The translations under genes were made by a program, and so were the position numbers. 64,000 nt of DNA, taken from the NCBI GenBank assembly GCA_944325435.1, contig CALVAC010000009.1, positions 53,436 through 117,435 of the forward strand, read 5' to 3'. The notes beneath the pieces are model-generated. The model was not told the origin of the DNA. It did not search any database and saw nothing but the letters and a program-made list of their open reading frames with translations. Shown piece after piece: positions 36,839-46,644 of the stretch (position 1 is its first letter; every line of letters begins with the position of its first letter). This DNA comes from an uncultured Bacteroidales bacterium. Lineage in GTDB: Bacteria; Bacteroidota; Bacteroidia; Bacteroidales; UBA932.

Positions 36839-37727
36839 ATACTGTATCTATCAGGTTAATGCATAATTCCCTGTCCTTTGCCAGCTGCTCCTTCAGAGCA
36901 TCCATCGAACCGAACCTTATCTCTTTCCTTATCCTCCTGACAAAGGAAAGGCTGATATCAAGGCCGTATATGTCCTCATCGAACCCGAAGATATTGGTCT
37001 CTATGGTCCTCGCGTTCCCTTCCCTCACTGTCGGGCGGTTCCCGATGTTGCACATACCCCACCTTTCTTCACCCAGAGTCCTCACCTTCACAAGATACGC
37101 CCCGTTCTCCGGGACCAGCTTCAAAGGTTCGTAAAGTTCCATGTTGGCTGTCGGGAAACCCATTGTCTTGCCCAGGTTCTCTCCCGAGACCACTACGCCT
37201 GTAAGCCTGTAGTCGTATCCGAGCATCCCTGCCGCCGTCTGCATCTCCCCCGCCTCTATCATAGCCCTGATCCAGGTGGAGCTGACCGCTGTCCCGGTAT
37301 CCGAATCAAGCCTGTCAGCAAGGACCACTTCAAGTCCGGCGCTCTCCGCAGCCCTGGCCGCATCCTCAACAGTCCGGCAGTCGCAGCCGACCCTGTTGTC
37401 ATAACCGAGGACGACGGCCTTGCCTCCGAATTTCCCTGCCACATATTCTCTGAAATATGTCTTTGCTGTGAGACGGCTGAATTCCCTGGTGAACTCCACG
37501 ACCTCTATTCTGTCTACCCCTAGGGACCGGATAAGCTCCTTCTTCTCGTCAAGGGAGGTCAGCAGGCGCAACGAACCGGCATCGCATTGAAGCACATTGC
37601 GGGGATGAGGCCAGAATGTCACCACCAGGCTCTCATCTCCGCGTGCCTTTGCCGTCTCCACGAGACGGTCCAAAACAAGACGGTGACCGGCGTGGACACC
37701 GTCGAAAAAACCGGTCGCTATAACCAT
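36828..37727 (-). CDS. ribF: Bifunctional riboflavin kinase / FAD synthetase
   Basis: RibF phosphorylates riboflavin to FMN and adenylates it to FAD. The N-terminal adenylyltransferase shows TGFFDGVHAGH (the HxGH-type nucleotide-binding motif), VVTFWPHPRNVL and, further on, SSTWIR. The C-terminal kinase domain shows GENLGKTMGFPTANM and GMCNIGNRPTV. The 299-residue length is normal (about 300-315). It starts inside the last ten bases of the glycogen synthase-phosphorylase gene, so flavin synthesis is transcriptionally tied to the glycogen operon here. Confidence 0.95.
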   Translation of the reverse strand: MVIATGFFDGVHAGHRLVLDRLVETAKARGDESLVVTFWPHPRNVLQCDAGSLRLLTSLDEKKELIRSLGVDRIEVVEFTREFSRLTAKTYFREYVAGKFGGKAVVLGYDNRVGCDCRTVEDAARAAESAGLEVVLADRLDSDTGTAVSSTWIRAMIEAGEMQTAAGMLGYDYRLTGVVVSGENLGKTMGFPTANMELYEPLKLVPENGAYLVKVRTLGEERWGMCNIGNRPTVREGNARTIETNIFGFDEDIYGLDISLSFVRRIRKEIRFGSMDALKEQLAKDRELCINLIDTVYEA

Positions 37728-40700
37728 CTTACAAGTTCAAAATCCTGTCTGTGAGGAAGCAGAGGATTCCTGGCATAGATCCTGGCAGCCACCTGGTACA
37801 GACCTGTGGTCTGGGGCAGAAGGGAAGCCTCGTACCTGACCACACCATCATTGCTCTCCACCGGAGTGAACTCGAAATGTTCCTGTATATGAAGCGCACC
37901 TTTCGAATCGGATGACGCAAACAGAAGCTCTACACCGACATCTTCAGGCTGCAGGTCTCCAATGCTGAGCACCACCTCCGCATGGAATTCCTTGCCGAGG
38001 GCGATGTCCTCGTGCGAACTGTCCGGCTTCACCATGGATATCACACCTACATTCTGCCACTCCCTGCGAAGATGCTTCTTCCATGCCGCAATCTGGCGCG
38101 CCACCTTGTAATCATCGGCCACAAGACTCGCGGTCCTCTCGGACTGGGGATCGTAGTACTGGACGATATAGTCTGTCAGCATCCTGTTGGTGGTGAAGTT
38201 GCAGGCCACCTGTGCCACTGTGTTCTTGATATATCCTATCCACTCGGATGAACGGCCATCCGCATCCACATTATAGAATGCAGGGGCTATCTCGTTCTCG
38301 ATAGTGGCATAGATTGTGGCGGCATCAAGTTCATCCTGATAGTTAGGGTCATCGTATGTGCTCTCCATCGGAAGAGCCCATCCCGCTCCCGGCCTGTAGC
38401 CCTCGACCCACCATCCGTCAAGGACAGAGAAATGCATGACACCGTTCATGGAAGCCTTCTCTCCGGATGTTCCGGAAGCCTCCTGAGGACGGGTCGGATT
38501 GTTCATCCACACATCCACTCCCTGCACAAGATACTTGGCGAGGGTGATGTCATAGTCAGGGACGAACACTATCTTGCCGATGAACTGCTCCATCTTGGAG
38601 ATGTCCACAATCTTCTTGATCAGGTCCTGGCCTGCCTTGTCGGCAGGATGCGCCTTGCCAGCGAAAATGAACTGGACAGGCCTTGCAGGATCGTTGACAA
38701 TCTCGTTGAGCCTGTCGAGGTCGCGGAACAGCAGATATGCCCTCTTGTAGGTGGCGAAACGCCTTGCGAAACCTATCGTCAGGACATCATCGCGGAGAGT
38801 CTCCTTGATGGTGACTATCTGCTTAGGTGAATAATGGTTGGTCGCGGCCGGGTTAGAGAGCCTGTCCTTGACCTCATCTATCAGTTTCTTGCGGAGCCTT
38901 GTCCTGACATTCCACACCTCCTCATCCGAAACCTTGTATATCCCCTCGAAACATGACTTGTCATAGTGGTGCGTCTTGAACTCATCCCCGAACACCCTTG
39001 CGTGGATATCCTTCCACTCCTGGGCTGTCCATGTCGGGTAATGCACCCCGTTAGTCACATAGCTTACATAGAGTTCCTCCGGAAGATATCCCGGCCACAG
39101 GTTGGAGAACATCTCGCGGGTCACCTCCCCGTGGAGCCACGACACTCCGTTCATGTTCTGGGACATGTTGGCCGCGAGGATACTCATCGAGAACTTCTCG
39201 TTCACATCCTCCCCGTTGATCTTGCCCAGCCCCATCATGGTGGTCCAGTCTATCTTCAGCCGCTGAGGATAGTGCCCTATGTATTTGCGGAGGAGACCCT
39301 CATCGAAAGTGTCATGTCCCGCAGGGACCGGAGTATGGGTTGTGAACAGGGATGATGCCCTCACGACTTCAAGAGCCTCAGGGAAATCGAGGTTGTCGTT
39401 GTTGATATATTCCCTCAACCTTTCCAGGCCGATGAAAGCCGCATGTCCCTCGTTGCAGTGGTAGATTTCAGGGTTTAGCCCGAGCTTGCGCAGGGCACGG
39501 ATACCGCCCACACCCAGCAGGAGCTCCTGCTTCAGCCTGTTCTCCCAGTCCCCGCCATAGAGGTGATGTGTCACGCTCCTGTCTTCAGGCAGGTTGTCCT
39601 CATAGTCAGTATCCATCAGGTACAGCTCCGTACGGCCCACATCCACTCTCCACAGCCTTGCGTTCATGGTACGTCCCGGGAACGCCACGCTCACTACCAT
39701 CCAGTTGCCATCCGCATCCCTGACCGGAGATGCAGGAATCTTCATGAAGTTCTGGGCATCATACTTCGCCACCTGCTCTCCCTGTGCAGACAGCATCTGG
39801 GTGAAATATCCGTATCTGTACAGCAGTCCGACAGCCACCAGATTGGTGTTCATATCGCTGGTCTCCTTCAGATAGTCTCCTGCAAGGATACCAAGTCCGC
39901 CGGAATATATCTTCAGGGAGGTGTCAAGCCCGTATTCCATACAGAAATACGCGATGGAAGGCGACTTGCGCTCAGCCTTGAGAGCCATATAGGCGTTGAA
40001 CTCATCCATAACAGACCTGAGGTTGCCTAGAAAGGCAGGATCGTTCTCCAGAGCCCTGTATCTCTTGAGCTTCACCTTGTCCAGCATCGCTATCGGATTC
40101 TCTCCGGACTCCTCCCAGGCCTGCTCATCCACAGACCTGAAAAGATTCTTTGCAGACTCGTTCCAGCACCACCACAGATTTCGCGACAGGGTCTCGAGTC
40201 CTTTAAGACTGTCCGGCAGATGCCTTGATACAAAGACACTGTTCCAGGATGGTTTGTTAACATCTATCTTCTTGTAATGCATAGTCTTATCATCTCTTAC
40301 TTCCGGGAATGCCCCTTTCTCCGCAATCACTTTCACAAGTGCTTCGGAATAGGCTTTCTTATAATACACAATGTTGTTTTCCCAGAGAGCTATCTCCGAC
40401 ACCTCCCTGGCGTTGTCCATATAGGCTTTCCGTTCCTCCTTTGTCAGGCGGGCTATCTCCTTTACCCTGCCCACGACATCCTCGACGACATTCCTGTAAT
40501 TGGAGTCGTTGCGCGGAATGACGGTGATACCGGGATGTTCCCCTTTGCTGTGCTCCTTGACCCAGAGCCCGAACCCGGCGAGGGTCGTAGTCGCCGTAGG
40601 CACCTTGAAGGCAAGACTTTCCAGCGGAGTATAGCCCCACGGCTCATAATAGGATGGGAAGAGGGTCAGGTCAAGACCGGCAAGGAGGTCGTAATAGGTC

Positions 40701-41956
40701 ATATTGAACACCCCATCGTTCCCGTTCAGATACGATGGGATGAAATATACCTTGACCTTGTCTCCGACAGCATTCTTGAAGTTCAGCTCGTTGAGCCTTC
40801 TCGAGATGATATCGTACTCCGGATCGATCAGATAATGGGAAGTCCTTGTCACATAATCAGCAGAGCCGGTTCCTGACAGCTTTGCCACCAGCTCCTTGTC
40901 AGGACCGTTGTTGCCGGAAGGGATGAATATGAAAGCCTGTATGCTCTTGCCCTCGAATGAGGAACGGTTGAGGCTGTCCAAGGCATCGATGAATACATCT
41001 ATACCCTTGTTTCTCCATTCATAACGTCCTCCGATACCCACGAAAATGGAATTTTCAGGGACCGGTTCCCCTGACATCGCCGTCGCGACCTCGACAAGTT
41101 TAGACCTGGCAGCCGACCTCAGCTGTGCATATTCCTCATCTGTTGGCGGAGTGAAATCGTTCTCGAACCCGTTCGGGGTAATCACATCCACATCCCTCTG
41201 GAGGAACTGCTTGCACTCCCTTGCAGTGATTTCACTCACAGTAGTGAAGATGTCCGCGTTCTGGGCGGACTTCTTCTCGAGAGAATGCCTCGCAAGCACA
41301 TTGAAATCCCTGGCCTTGGCATCGCCATCATACAGAGACATAGAGTCATACAGAGGAAGGTTGTTGCCTGCAAGGCAGCGTCCCACTACTGTCGCATGAG
41401 TCGTGAACACTGTCGCAATCGGGAGCTGCGTACCCTTTATATAAAGGAGTCCGGCCCCGGTCATCCATTCATGGAACTGTGCGACCACTTTGTCGGCAGG
41501 ACTGAGGTTATACCTGTAGAAGCTCTCTATCACTTTACCTGCAGCGAACCCGAACAGGGCCGATTCCTTGTAGTCCCAGTTGCCGGTAAGCGAATCCACC
41601 CCGAAGCGTTTCCAATACTCCGTCAGAATATTGTTCTGGTCTGTCAGAAACTGCTTGAAATCCACCAGTATGGCAGTAGGCTGCCCGTGGATGTTCCACC
41701 TGCCGACACGAAGCCGCAGCCCTTCGGCTGCAGCCTGTGCCTTCCAGTCCCGGTACAGAAGCGGGTCCTCGATGAAATCCGGATTGCTCTCGGTATCCAT
41801 CCATACATCAGGACCCACCAGGATATGGTGTCTCTTCAGCTCTGCCTTGAGATACAGAGACTTGGTTGCAAGGACGGTGTATATGCCGCCCACTTTGTTG
41901 CAGACCTCCCAGCTGACTTCAAACAGATAGTCAGGTCTGATCAATTCATTGTTCAT
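37718..41956 (-). CDS. Glycogen synthase (GT3) - alpha-glucan phosphorylase (GT35) fusion
   Basis: A 1412-residue bifunctional enzyme. Residues 1 to about 550 are a eukaryote-type glycogen synthase: EVSWEVCNKVGGIYTVL (donor loop), FHEWMTGAGLLY, FTTHATVVGR and the E-x7-E motif in YYEPWGYTPLESLAF. From about 559 a DUF3417-type alpha-glucan phosphorylase begins (LSRNLWWCWN). It continues with AYFCMEYGLD, YSGGLGILAGDYLK, HCNEGHAAF, FTTHTPVPAGHDTF, FARRFATYKRAYLLF (phosphate site) and the pyridoxal-phosphate lysine in SGTSGEKASMNG. One chain thus carries both glucan extension and phosphorolysis. GT3 enzymes normally use UDP-glucose. It starts directly after the GH57 stop and overlaps ribF by ten bases. 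Confidence 0.95.
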   Translation of the reverse strand: MNNELIRPDYLFEVSWEVCNKVGGIYTVLATKSLYLKAELKRHHILVGPDVWMDTESNPDFIEDPLLYRDWKAQAAAEGLRLRVGRWNIHGQPTAILVDFKQFLTDQNNILTEYWKRFGVDSLTGNWDYKESALFGFAAGKVIESFYRYNLSPADKVVAQFHEWMTGAGLLYIKGTQLPIATVFTTHATVVGRCLAGNNLPLYDSMSLYDGDAKARDFNVLARHSLEKKSAQNADIFTTVSEITARECKQFLQRDVDVITPNGFENDFTPPTDEEYAQLRSAARSKLVEVATAMSGEPVPENSIFVGIGGRYEWRNKGIDVFIDALDSLNRSSFEGKSIQAFIFIPSGNNGPDKELVAKLSGTGSADYVTRTSHYLIDPEYDIISRRLNELNFKNAVGDKVKVYFIPSYLNGNDGVFNMTYYDLLAGLDLTLFPSYYEPWGYTPLESLAFKVPTATTTLAGFGLWVKEHSKGEHPGITVIPRNDSNYRNVVEDVVGRVKEIARLTKEERKAYMDNAREVSEIALWENNIVYYKKAYSEALVKVIAEKGAFPEVRDDKTMHYKKIDVNKPSWNSVFVSRHLPDSLKGLETLSRNLWWCWNESAKNLFRSVDEQAWEESGENPIAMLDKVKLKRYRALENDPAFLGNLRSVMDEFNAYMALKAERKSPSIAYFCMEYGLDTSLKIYSGGLGILAGDYLKETSDMNTNLVAVGLLYRYGYFTQMLSAQGEQVAKYDAQNFMKIPASPVRDADGNWMVVSVAFPGRTMNARLWRVDVGRTELYLMDTDYEDNLPEDRSVTHHLYGGDWENRLKQELLLGVGGIRALRKLGLNPEIYHCNEGHAAFIGLERLREYINNDNLDFPEALEVVRASSLFTTHTPVPAGHDTFDEGLLRKYIGHYPQRLKIDWTTMMGLGKINGEDVNEKFSMSILAANMSQNMNGVSWLHGEVTREMFSNLWPGYLPEELYVSYVTNGVHYPTWTAQEWKDIHARVFGDEFKTHHYDKSCFEGIYKVSDEEVWNVRTRLRKKLIDEVKDRLSNPAATNHYSPKQIVTIKETLRDDVLTIGFARRFATYKRAYLLFRDLDRLNEIVNDPARPVQFIFAGKAHPADKAGQDLIKKIVDISKMEQFIGKIVFVPDYDITLAKYLVQGVDVWMNNPTRPQEASGTSGEKASMNGVMHFSVLDGWWVEGYRPGAGWALPMESTYDDPNYQDELDAATIYATIENEIAPAFYNVDADGRSSEWIGYIKNTVAQVACNFTTNRMLTDYIVQYYDPQSERTASLVADDYKVARQIAAWKKHLRREWQNVGVISMVKPDSSHEDIALGKEFHAEVVLSIGDLQPEDVGVELLFASSDSKGALHIQEHFEFTPVESNDGVVRYEASLLPQTTGLYQVAARIYARNPLLPHRQDFELVRWL

Positions 41957-43357
41957 TTACTTTGCCTTCTTTGTTGTCTTTGAGGCAGCCTTTACAGCCG
42001 TCTTTGCAGCCGCCGGCTTCTTTGCCTTTGCTGTTTTGGCGGCCGGCTTCTCCGCAGCCTTCACTGCTGTCTTCGGAGCGGCTTTCCTGACGGTCTTCGC
42101 GGCAGGCTTGCCTGTTTTCTTTACCGCTTTTCCGTTTTTTGAACCGGCAAAGTTAGCATCAGAAACTGAAATTGCATCATCAACCCTCAAAATAAAATCG
42201 CTGAGGACATTCATATAATTTATAAATGCCTCATACGGAGTATCATACGGATTGAAATATTTATGTACAGCCCCATCTGAGAAGAACTTGGTACACATAT
42301 AATAGAAATGGTCGCTCTCCTGTAGGTGGCCATAATCCGACCACAGATCCTCGTTGTCAAGCAGGGCAAGCTTCTCTTCCTGGCTGTAAAGTTTCTTGAA
42401 AGCATCGTTCTGGAGCTCGTTGCCGAGCCAAGCCGTCACATCCCTCTCCTCATCAGCCCAGGAGATAGGATCCGGGACATCCAGCTGGGCCACAGGCTTA
42501 TGTTTCCCCGCAGCCTCGGTAGGGGTCACGAACTCGAACTCACCATCTTTCTTCACGGCCTCCGGGAAATATCTCATAAAATCGAAAATGCCGCTCTGTG
42601 CACTCTGGTGCTCTCCGAAAGTCTCATAGTCCATAAACAGGTTGACAATCTCATCGTTCTGGGCAGCAGTCTTGATCCATGACAGATACTTGTCTCCTGT
42701 CAAAGGCCAGTCCGACCAGTTGCGGTCAGAGAACCTGAACGCGATATCATCGCTAAGGGACGAGTTCTTCAGCAGAAGGCTGAGCTTAGGTGCATTGGCG
42801 CAGGCATATATGTAGTTAGGGCTTTTCCATCCGAGCACATGCTTCGCACCTTCGGTGAGCATTGTCTTGAATCCCATATCATAAACCATCTCCCCGATGG
42901 CATCGGAATAGATAAGCTCCGTATTCCTGAAAGCCTTTGGAGTCACGCCGAAATAATGCTCGATTGTCTCCCTGTGCTTCTCTACCTGATGCTTGAACTC
43001 TTCAGGGGATGCGAGAGATGCAAGGGAATGGTAATATGTCTCCGAAAGGAACTCAACACTCCCGGTGGCAGCGAGTTTGCGGAAACTGTCTATCACCTCA
43101 GGAGCATACCTGTCAAACTGCTCCAGCACGGACCCGGAAATGGAGAACGCCACCTTGAACTCTCCCTTGTATGCATTGATAAGTTCGAGGAGAAGCTGAT
43201 TCATAGGGAGATAGCATTTCTGGGCCACCCTGCGCAGGATAGTCCTGTTGGCAAAGTCATCATAATAATGGGAGTCCTTCCCTATGTCAAAGAACCTGTA
43301 CAGTCTCAATCTGTTAGGCTGATGCACCTGGAAATACAGGCAAATACTTTTTTTCAT
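41957..43357 (-). CDS. GH57 alpha-amylase/glucanotransferase with Lys/Ala/Pro-rich tail
   Basis: A 466-residue cytoplasmic (no signal) family GH57 enzyme acting on alpha-1,4-glucan. YFQVHQPNRLR is conserved region 1. AFRNTELIYSD carries the nucleophile Glu, and MDYETFGEHQ the acid/base Asp. The family core ends near residue 398. The remaining about 68 residues are almost only Lys, Ala, Pro, Thr and Val (KTGKPAAKTVRKAAPKTAV and similar), resembling histone-H1-like or PAKKA tails. This tail is unexpected on an amylase; it may bind DNA, polyphosphate or glycogen-bound phosphate, or only affect solubility. It lies 23 bases after the GT4 gene, and its stop abuts the next ATG. Confidence 0.92.
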   Translation of the reverse strand: MKKSICLYFQVHQPNRLRLYRFFDIGKDSHYYDDFANRTILRRVAQKCYLPMNQLLLELINAYKGEFKVAFSISGSVLEQFDRYAPEVIDSFRKLAATGSVEFLSETYYHSLASLASPEEFKHQVEKHRETIEHYFGVTPKAFRNTELIYSDAIGEMVYDMGFKTMLTEGAKHVLGWKSPNYIYACANAPKLSLLLKNSSLSDDIAFRFSDRNWSDWPLTGDKYLSWIKTAAQNDEIVNLFMDYETFGEHQSAQSGIFDFMRYFPEAVKKDGEFEFVTPTEAAGKHKPVAQLDVPDPISWADEERDVTAWLGNELQNDAFKKLYSQEEKLALLDNEDLWSDYGHLQESDHFYYMCTKFFSDGAVHKYFNPYDTPYEAFINYMNVLSDFILRVDDAISVSDANFAGSKNGKAVKKTGKPAAKTVRKAAPKTAVKAAEKPAAKTAKAKKPAAAKTAVKAASKTTKKAK

Positions 43358-43380
43358 AACTCGTCGATAGGTTTAAGTAA

Positions 43381-44673
43381 TTATTTGTTTATCACTGATT
43401 CATACACTTTCTTGACCTTTGAGGCTGCATTGGTCCACTTCAAGGCGTTGACCTCATCATGTCCGCACCGTGATGCGAGGGCGGCTATCGCAGGATAGTT
43501 GAGCAGGCCGTAGATTGCATCCGACATGGCATCCACATCCCAGAAATCCACCTTGAGCGCATATTTCAGCACCTCTGCGCATCCCGACTGCTTGGATATG
43601 ACCGATGGCACGTATGTCTGCATGGCCTCGAGCGGAGAGATTCCGAAAGGCTCCGAAATGGACGGCATCACATACACATCCGAGAGAGCGAACATCTTCT
43701 GCACCTCCTTGCCGCGCAGGAATCCCGTGAAATGGAACCTGTCGGAAATGCCGAGACGGGCCACATGGCGGATACACCTGTTGAGCATGTCCCCGTTGCC
43801 GGCCATGACGAACCTGACATGAGGACAGCGCTTGAGCACCTTGGCAGCCGCCTCTATGAAATACTCCGGACCTTTCTGGTATGTCACCCTCCCGAGGAAG
43901 GTGACCACCTTGTCCTTGACCCCCCTCTCGACCTCGATGTTCTCCCGTCCGCTGAAATCGACCGCATTGTGGACAGTCACCACCTTGTCCGGAGATATGC
44001 CGTACTTGTTGATGACGATATTCCTGGTCAGGTCGCTCACGGCGATGACCTTGTCGGCCGCCTCCATGCCTTTCTTCTCAAGGTCATATACCCTCGTGTC
44101 TATCTTGTCATCGCTCGCCCTGTCGAACGATGTGGCATGTACATGCACGACAAGAGGCTTGCCGGTAAGCTGCTTGGCGCCAATCCCGGCAAGATATGTC
44201 AGCCAGTCATGGGCATGGATTACATCTATCTCATCCCTGTGCTGCATGGCTATTGTCGCCCCGACCATGGCATAGCGGGCGACCTCCTCCATGAGGTTGG
44301 AGCCGTATTTGCCTGAAAACTTGTATTTCTGCCCGTACTGGACACGGAAATTCTTGATCTGGCGCTTCCTCTCCTCCTCCACCATTGTGGTGAAATCCTG
44401 AGGATCCACATACGGTATCATGTTGGATCCGATATGCACGAACTGGACCTTGCCGAGGAACTCATCCACACTCGCTGTCACGGTGTCTACCGGCACATCG
44501 CTCGCATTGATTATCCTCACGGCGCTCTGGTCCTCATCCCCGGATGCGGAAGGCATCACGAAAAGGACCTCGACACCGTTCGCCGCCAGACCTTTGGTCA
44601 TTCCGTAGCAGGCTGTCCCCAGACCTCCTGCGATATGTGGAGGGAACTCCCATCCGAACATCAGCACTTTCAT
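43381..44673 (-). CDS. GT4 glycosyltransferase, glycogen-synthase-like
   Basis: A 430-residue GT-B enzyme. The start is placed at 44673 because MKVLMFGWEFPPHIAGGLGT is the conserved N-terminus and an AGGAGGGAAAG ribosome-binding site precedes it; an earlier ATG adds 22 unrelated residues. The middle has DVIHAHDWLTYLAG and the C-terminal domain SISEPFGISPLEAM, an E-x7-E nucleotide-sugar motif. It belongs to the GT4/GT5-like branch found in glycogen clusters and may start, extend or use glucan with NDP-glucose or maltose 1-phosphate. It overlaps the debranching enzyme by four bases (ATGA). The exact reaction is unproved. Confidence 0.88.
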   Translation of the reverse strand: MKVLMFGWEFPPHIAGGLGTACYGMTKGLAANGVEVLFVMPSASGDEDQSAVRIINASDVPVDTVTASVDEFLGKVQFVHIGSNMIPYVDPQDFTTMVEEERKRQIKNFRVQYGQKYKFSGKYGSNLMEEVARYAMVGATIAMQHRDEIDVIHAHDWLTYLAGIGAKQLTGKPLVVHVHATSFDRASDDKIDTRVYDLEKKGMEAADKVIAVSDLTRNIVINKYGISPDKVVTVHNAVDFSGRENIEVERGVKDKVVTFLGRVTYQKGPEYFIEAAAKVLKRCPHVRFVMAGNGDMLNRCIRHVARLGISDRFHFTGFLRGKEVQKMFALSDVYVMPSISEPFGISPLEAMQTYVPSVISKQSGCAEVLKYALKVDFWDVDAMSDAIYGLLNYPAIAALASRCGHDEVNALKWTNAASKVKKVYESVINK

Positions 44674-46616
44674 TTCTTTCCCTCCTTTCTGTATCTGTTC
44701 ATCAGACTGTCTATCGTGAGAAGCGCGGCAGTGCTGCATGCACTGGCAATCGCCCCGTGAGGCTCGTGAGGTGGATCTCCGTCATACAGTTCGGCGAATA
44801 CTCCGACTCCGTGCTTGTTGATGTCCTCGTAGAACCCCTCTGTCAGCCACTCGGCCTTCTTGTAGAAGGCTGCACCCATCATTCTGAAGCAGATTGCGAT
44901 ATACGGGGCAAGGAGAGAAGGGAATGCGCATCCGTTGTGATATGCGAGGTCGCGGTCTGTCTGCGAGCCTTCATATACACCTTTATACTTGATGTTGCGC
45001 GGAGACAGGGTCCTGATGCCACGCCTTGTGACAAGCTCGTTGGAAATCACTGTCATCACTTCCGACTTGACCTCATCATCCACCGGAGAATATGTCAGAT
45101 ATACGGCAAACATCTGGTTCGGACGGACATCCAGATTCTGTCCGTTGCCATCCACATAGTCTGCCAGATATCCGTGTTCGGCATTCCAGAACACAGGCTG
45201 GAAATTCTGTTTCACGAGATCCCTGACAGGAGTCCACTGCGCGACAAACCCGTTGTTTTTCTTCGGGCCGTACTTCGTCTCCATATCTATGGCAAAGCAC
45301 AGTGCATTGTACCAGAACGCATTGGTCTCCACCTGGTAACCAGCCCTCTCATTGACTGGCTGACCTGAGATATAGGTGTTCATCCAGGAAAGTGCCGTCC
45401 AGTCCATCTGCGCCCACAGGAGCCCGTTAGGATGCATTGTCACCTCACGCCTGCGTCCCGGGGCATAGCTCTCTATAATCCCCTTGAGCGTAGGCCCGTA
45501 TTTCTTCCACACCCTCTTCTCATCTCCCGTGAACTCTATATACTGCTGTATAGTGTCAGTCAGCCTGAGAGGAGACTCCACCTGGGTTGTCCTGTGGAAA
45601 AGCCTCTCCTGTTCATCCGCGATGAGGGTGTCGAGAATCTTCTCGAATTCGGCCGCATTGCCATCGGCATAGATGGTAAGTCCCGGCAGCGACTCTATCG
45701 TCTCCCTGAGCAGTCCCGTCTGGAGCCATGAAAGCCCTGCGTTGATCTGCTCCTTGCCGTTGTGACGGCATTTCAGCATCTCCGCATTGCGCACCAGGAG
45801 ATCATGGAAGTCTTTTATAGGCGGCATCTTCGCCACGATGTCATCAAACCTGCGCTTCAGACCGCGCACGCTGACTTCAGTGACGGATGCAGACAGGACC
45901 ACGGATTCGCCCGGCTTGAGTTCCGTCGTGAACTCGCCCGGCACGAAGAGGTCCTCAGTGCAGTCGAACCCTCTCCTGTATTCATCGGAATAGGTTATCC
46001 CGTTATACCAGTAAGGCATCTTCTTGAAGACAGCCTTTCCGCTAAGCTGCAGGTTGAGGTCGGGAAAGCCATCGTACATCCTGTATGCTACACCGCCCGG
46101 AATGTCCCTGCCTTCCGTATTGGCCTCCCCGTTCTGGTGGGTCAGGCTGTGCACATTCCTGAACGCCAGGAACGGCTTGAGTTTAAGCACTGTCTTCTGC
46201 GGAGCTCCGAGCAGGGTGTACTTTATGAGCACCTGGCCGTTGTCAGGCACCATAAGGATGGACTTGCTGAACAGGATATCCCCCACCTTGTAGACCAGCT
46301 CGGGTACAGGATCGGCATCGAAATCAATGATATACTTGTGCCCCCTCGGCTCGTATATATCACCGTAGCAGTGGATGCCCAGGTTAAACTGCTTGCCGCC
46401 CATAATAAGACTCTCATCGACAGACGAGAGGAGCATATACTTCCCTCCGCCGAAATTGTCTACAGGCACGGCAAGAAGCCCGTGGTAGCGTCTGGTATTG
46501 CAGCCCACAAGCGAGGTGTTGCAATACGCACCTGTCTCGTTCGCCAGGATTATCTCCCTCTTGAGCGAATACTCCAGGTTGACAAGTTCGGACTTGTTGA
46601 ATTTTAGAAAAGCCAT
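44670..46616 (-). CDS. Glycogen debranching enzyme, amylo-alpha-1,6-glucosidase (GH133)
   Basis: A 648-residue single-domain bacterial-type debranching enzyme. The N-terminal beta-domain (about 1-270) starts EYSLKREIILANETGAYCNT and has CNTRRYHGLLAVPV, diagnostic of the GDE N-domain. The (alpha/alpha)6 C-terminal domain contains SWLQTGLLRETIESLPGL, HPNGLLWAQMDWTALSWMN and YVDGNGQNLDVRPNQMFAV. It removes alpha-1,6-linked glucose from branch points. No signal peptide is seen, so it is cytoplasmic. It follows glgB by 28 bases and overlaps the GT4 gene. Confidence 0.93.
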   Translation of the reverse strand: MAFLKFNKSELVNLEYSLKREIILANETGAYCNTSLVGCNTRRYHGLLAVPVDNFGGGKYMLLSSVDESLIMGGKQFNLGIHCYGDIYEPRGHKYIIDFDADPVPELVYKVGDILFSKSILMVPDNGQVLIKYTLLGAPQKTVLKLKPFLAFRNVHSLTHQNGEANTEGRDIPGGVAYRMYDGFPDLNLQLSGKAVFKKMPYWYNGITYSDEYRRGFDCTEDLFVPGEFTTELKPGESVVLSASVTEVSVRGLKRRFDDIVAKMPPIKDFHDLLVRNAEMLKCRHNGKEQINAGLSWLQTGLLRETIESLPGLTIYADGNAAEFEKILDTLIADEQERLFHRTTQVESPLRLTDTIQQYIEFTGDEKRVWKKYGPTLKGIIESYAPGRRREVTMHPNGLLWAQMDWTALSWMNTYISGQPVNERAGYQVETNAFWYNALCFAIDMETKYGPKKNNGFVAQWTPVRDLVKQNFQPVFWNAEHGYLADYVDGNGQNLDVRPNQMFAVYLTYSPVDDEVKSEVMTVISNELVTRRGIRTLSPRNIKYKGVYEGSQTDRDLAYHNGCAFPSLLAPYIAICFRMMGAAFYKKAEWLTEGFYEDINKHGVGVFAELYDGDPPHEPHGAIASACSTAALLTIDSLMNRYRKEGKK

Positions 46617-46644
46617 ACTTGCTATAATTTAATTTAGGTTAACA

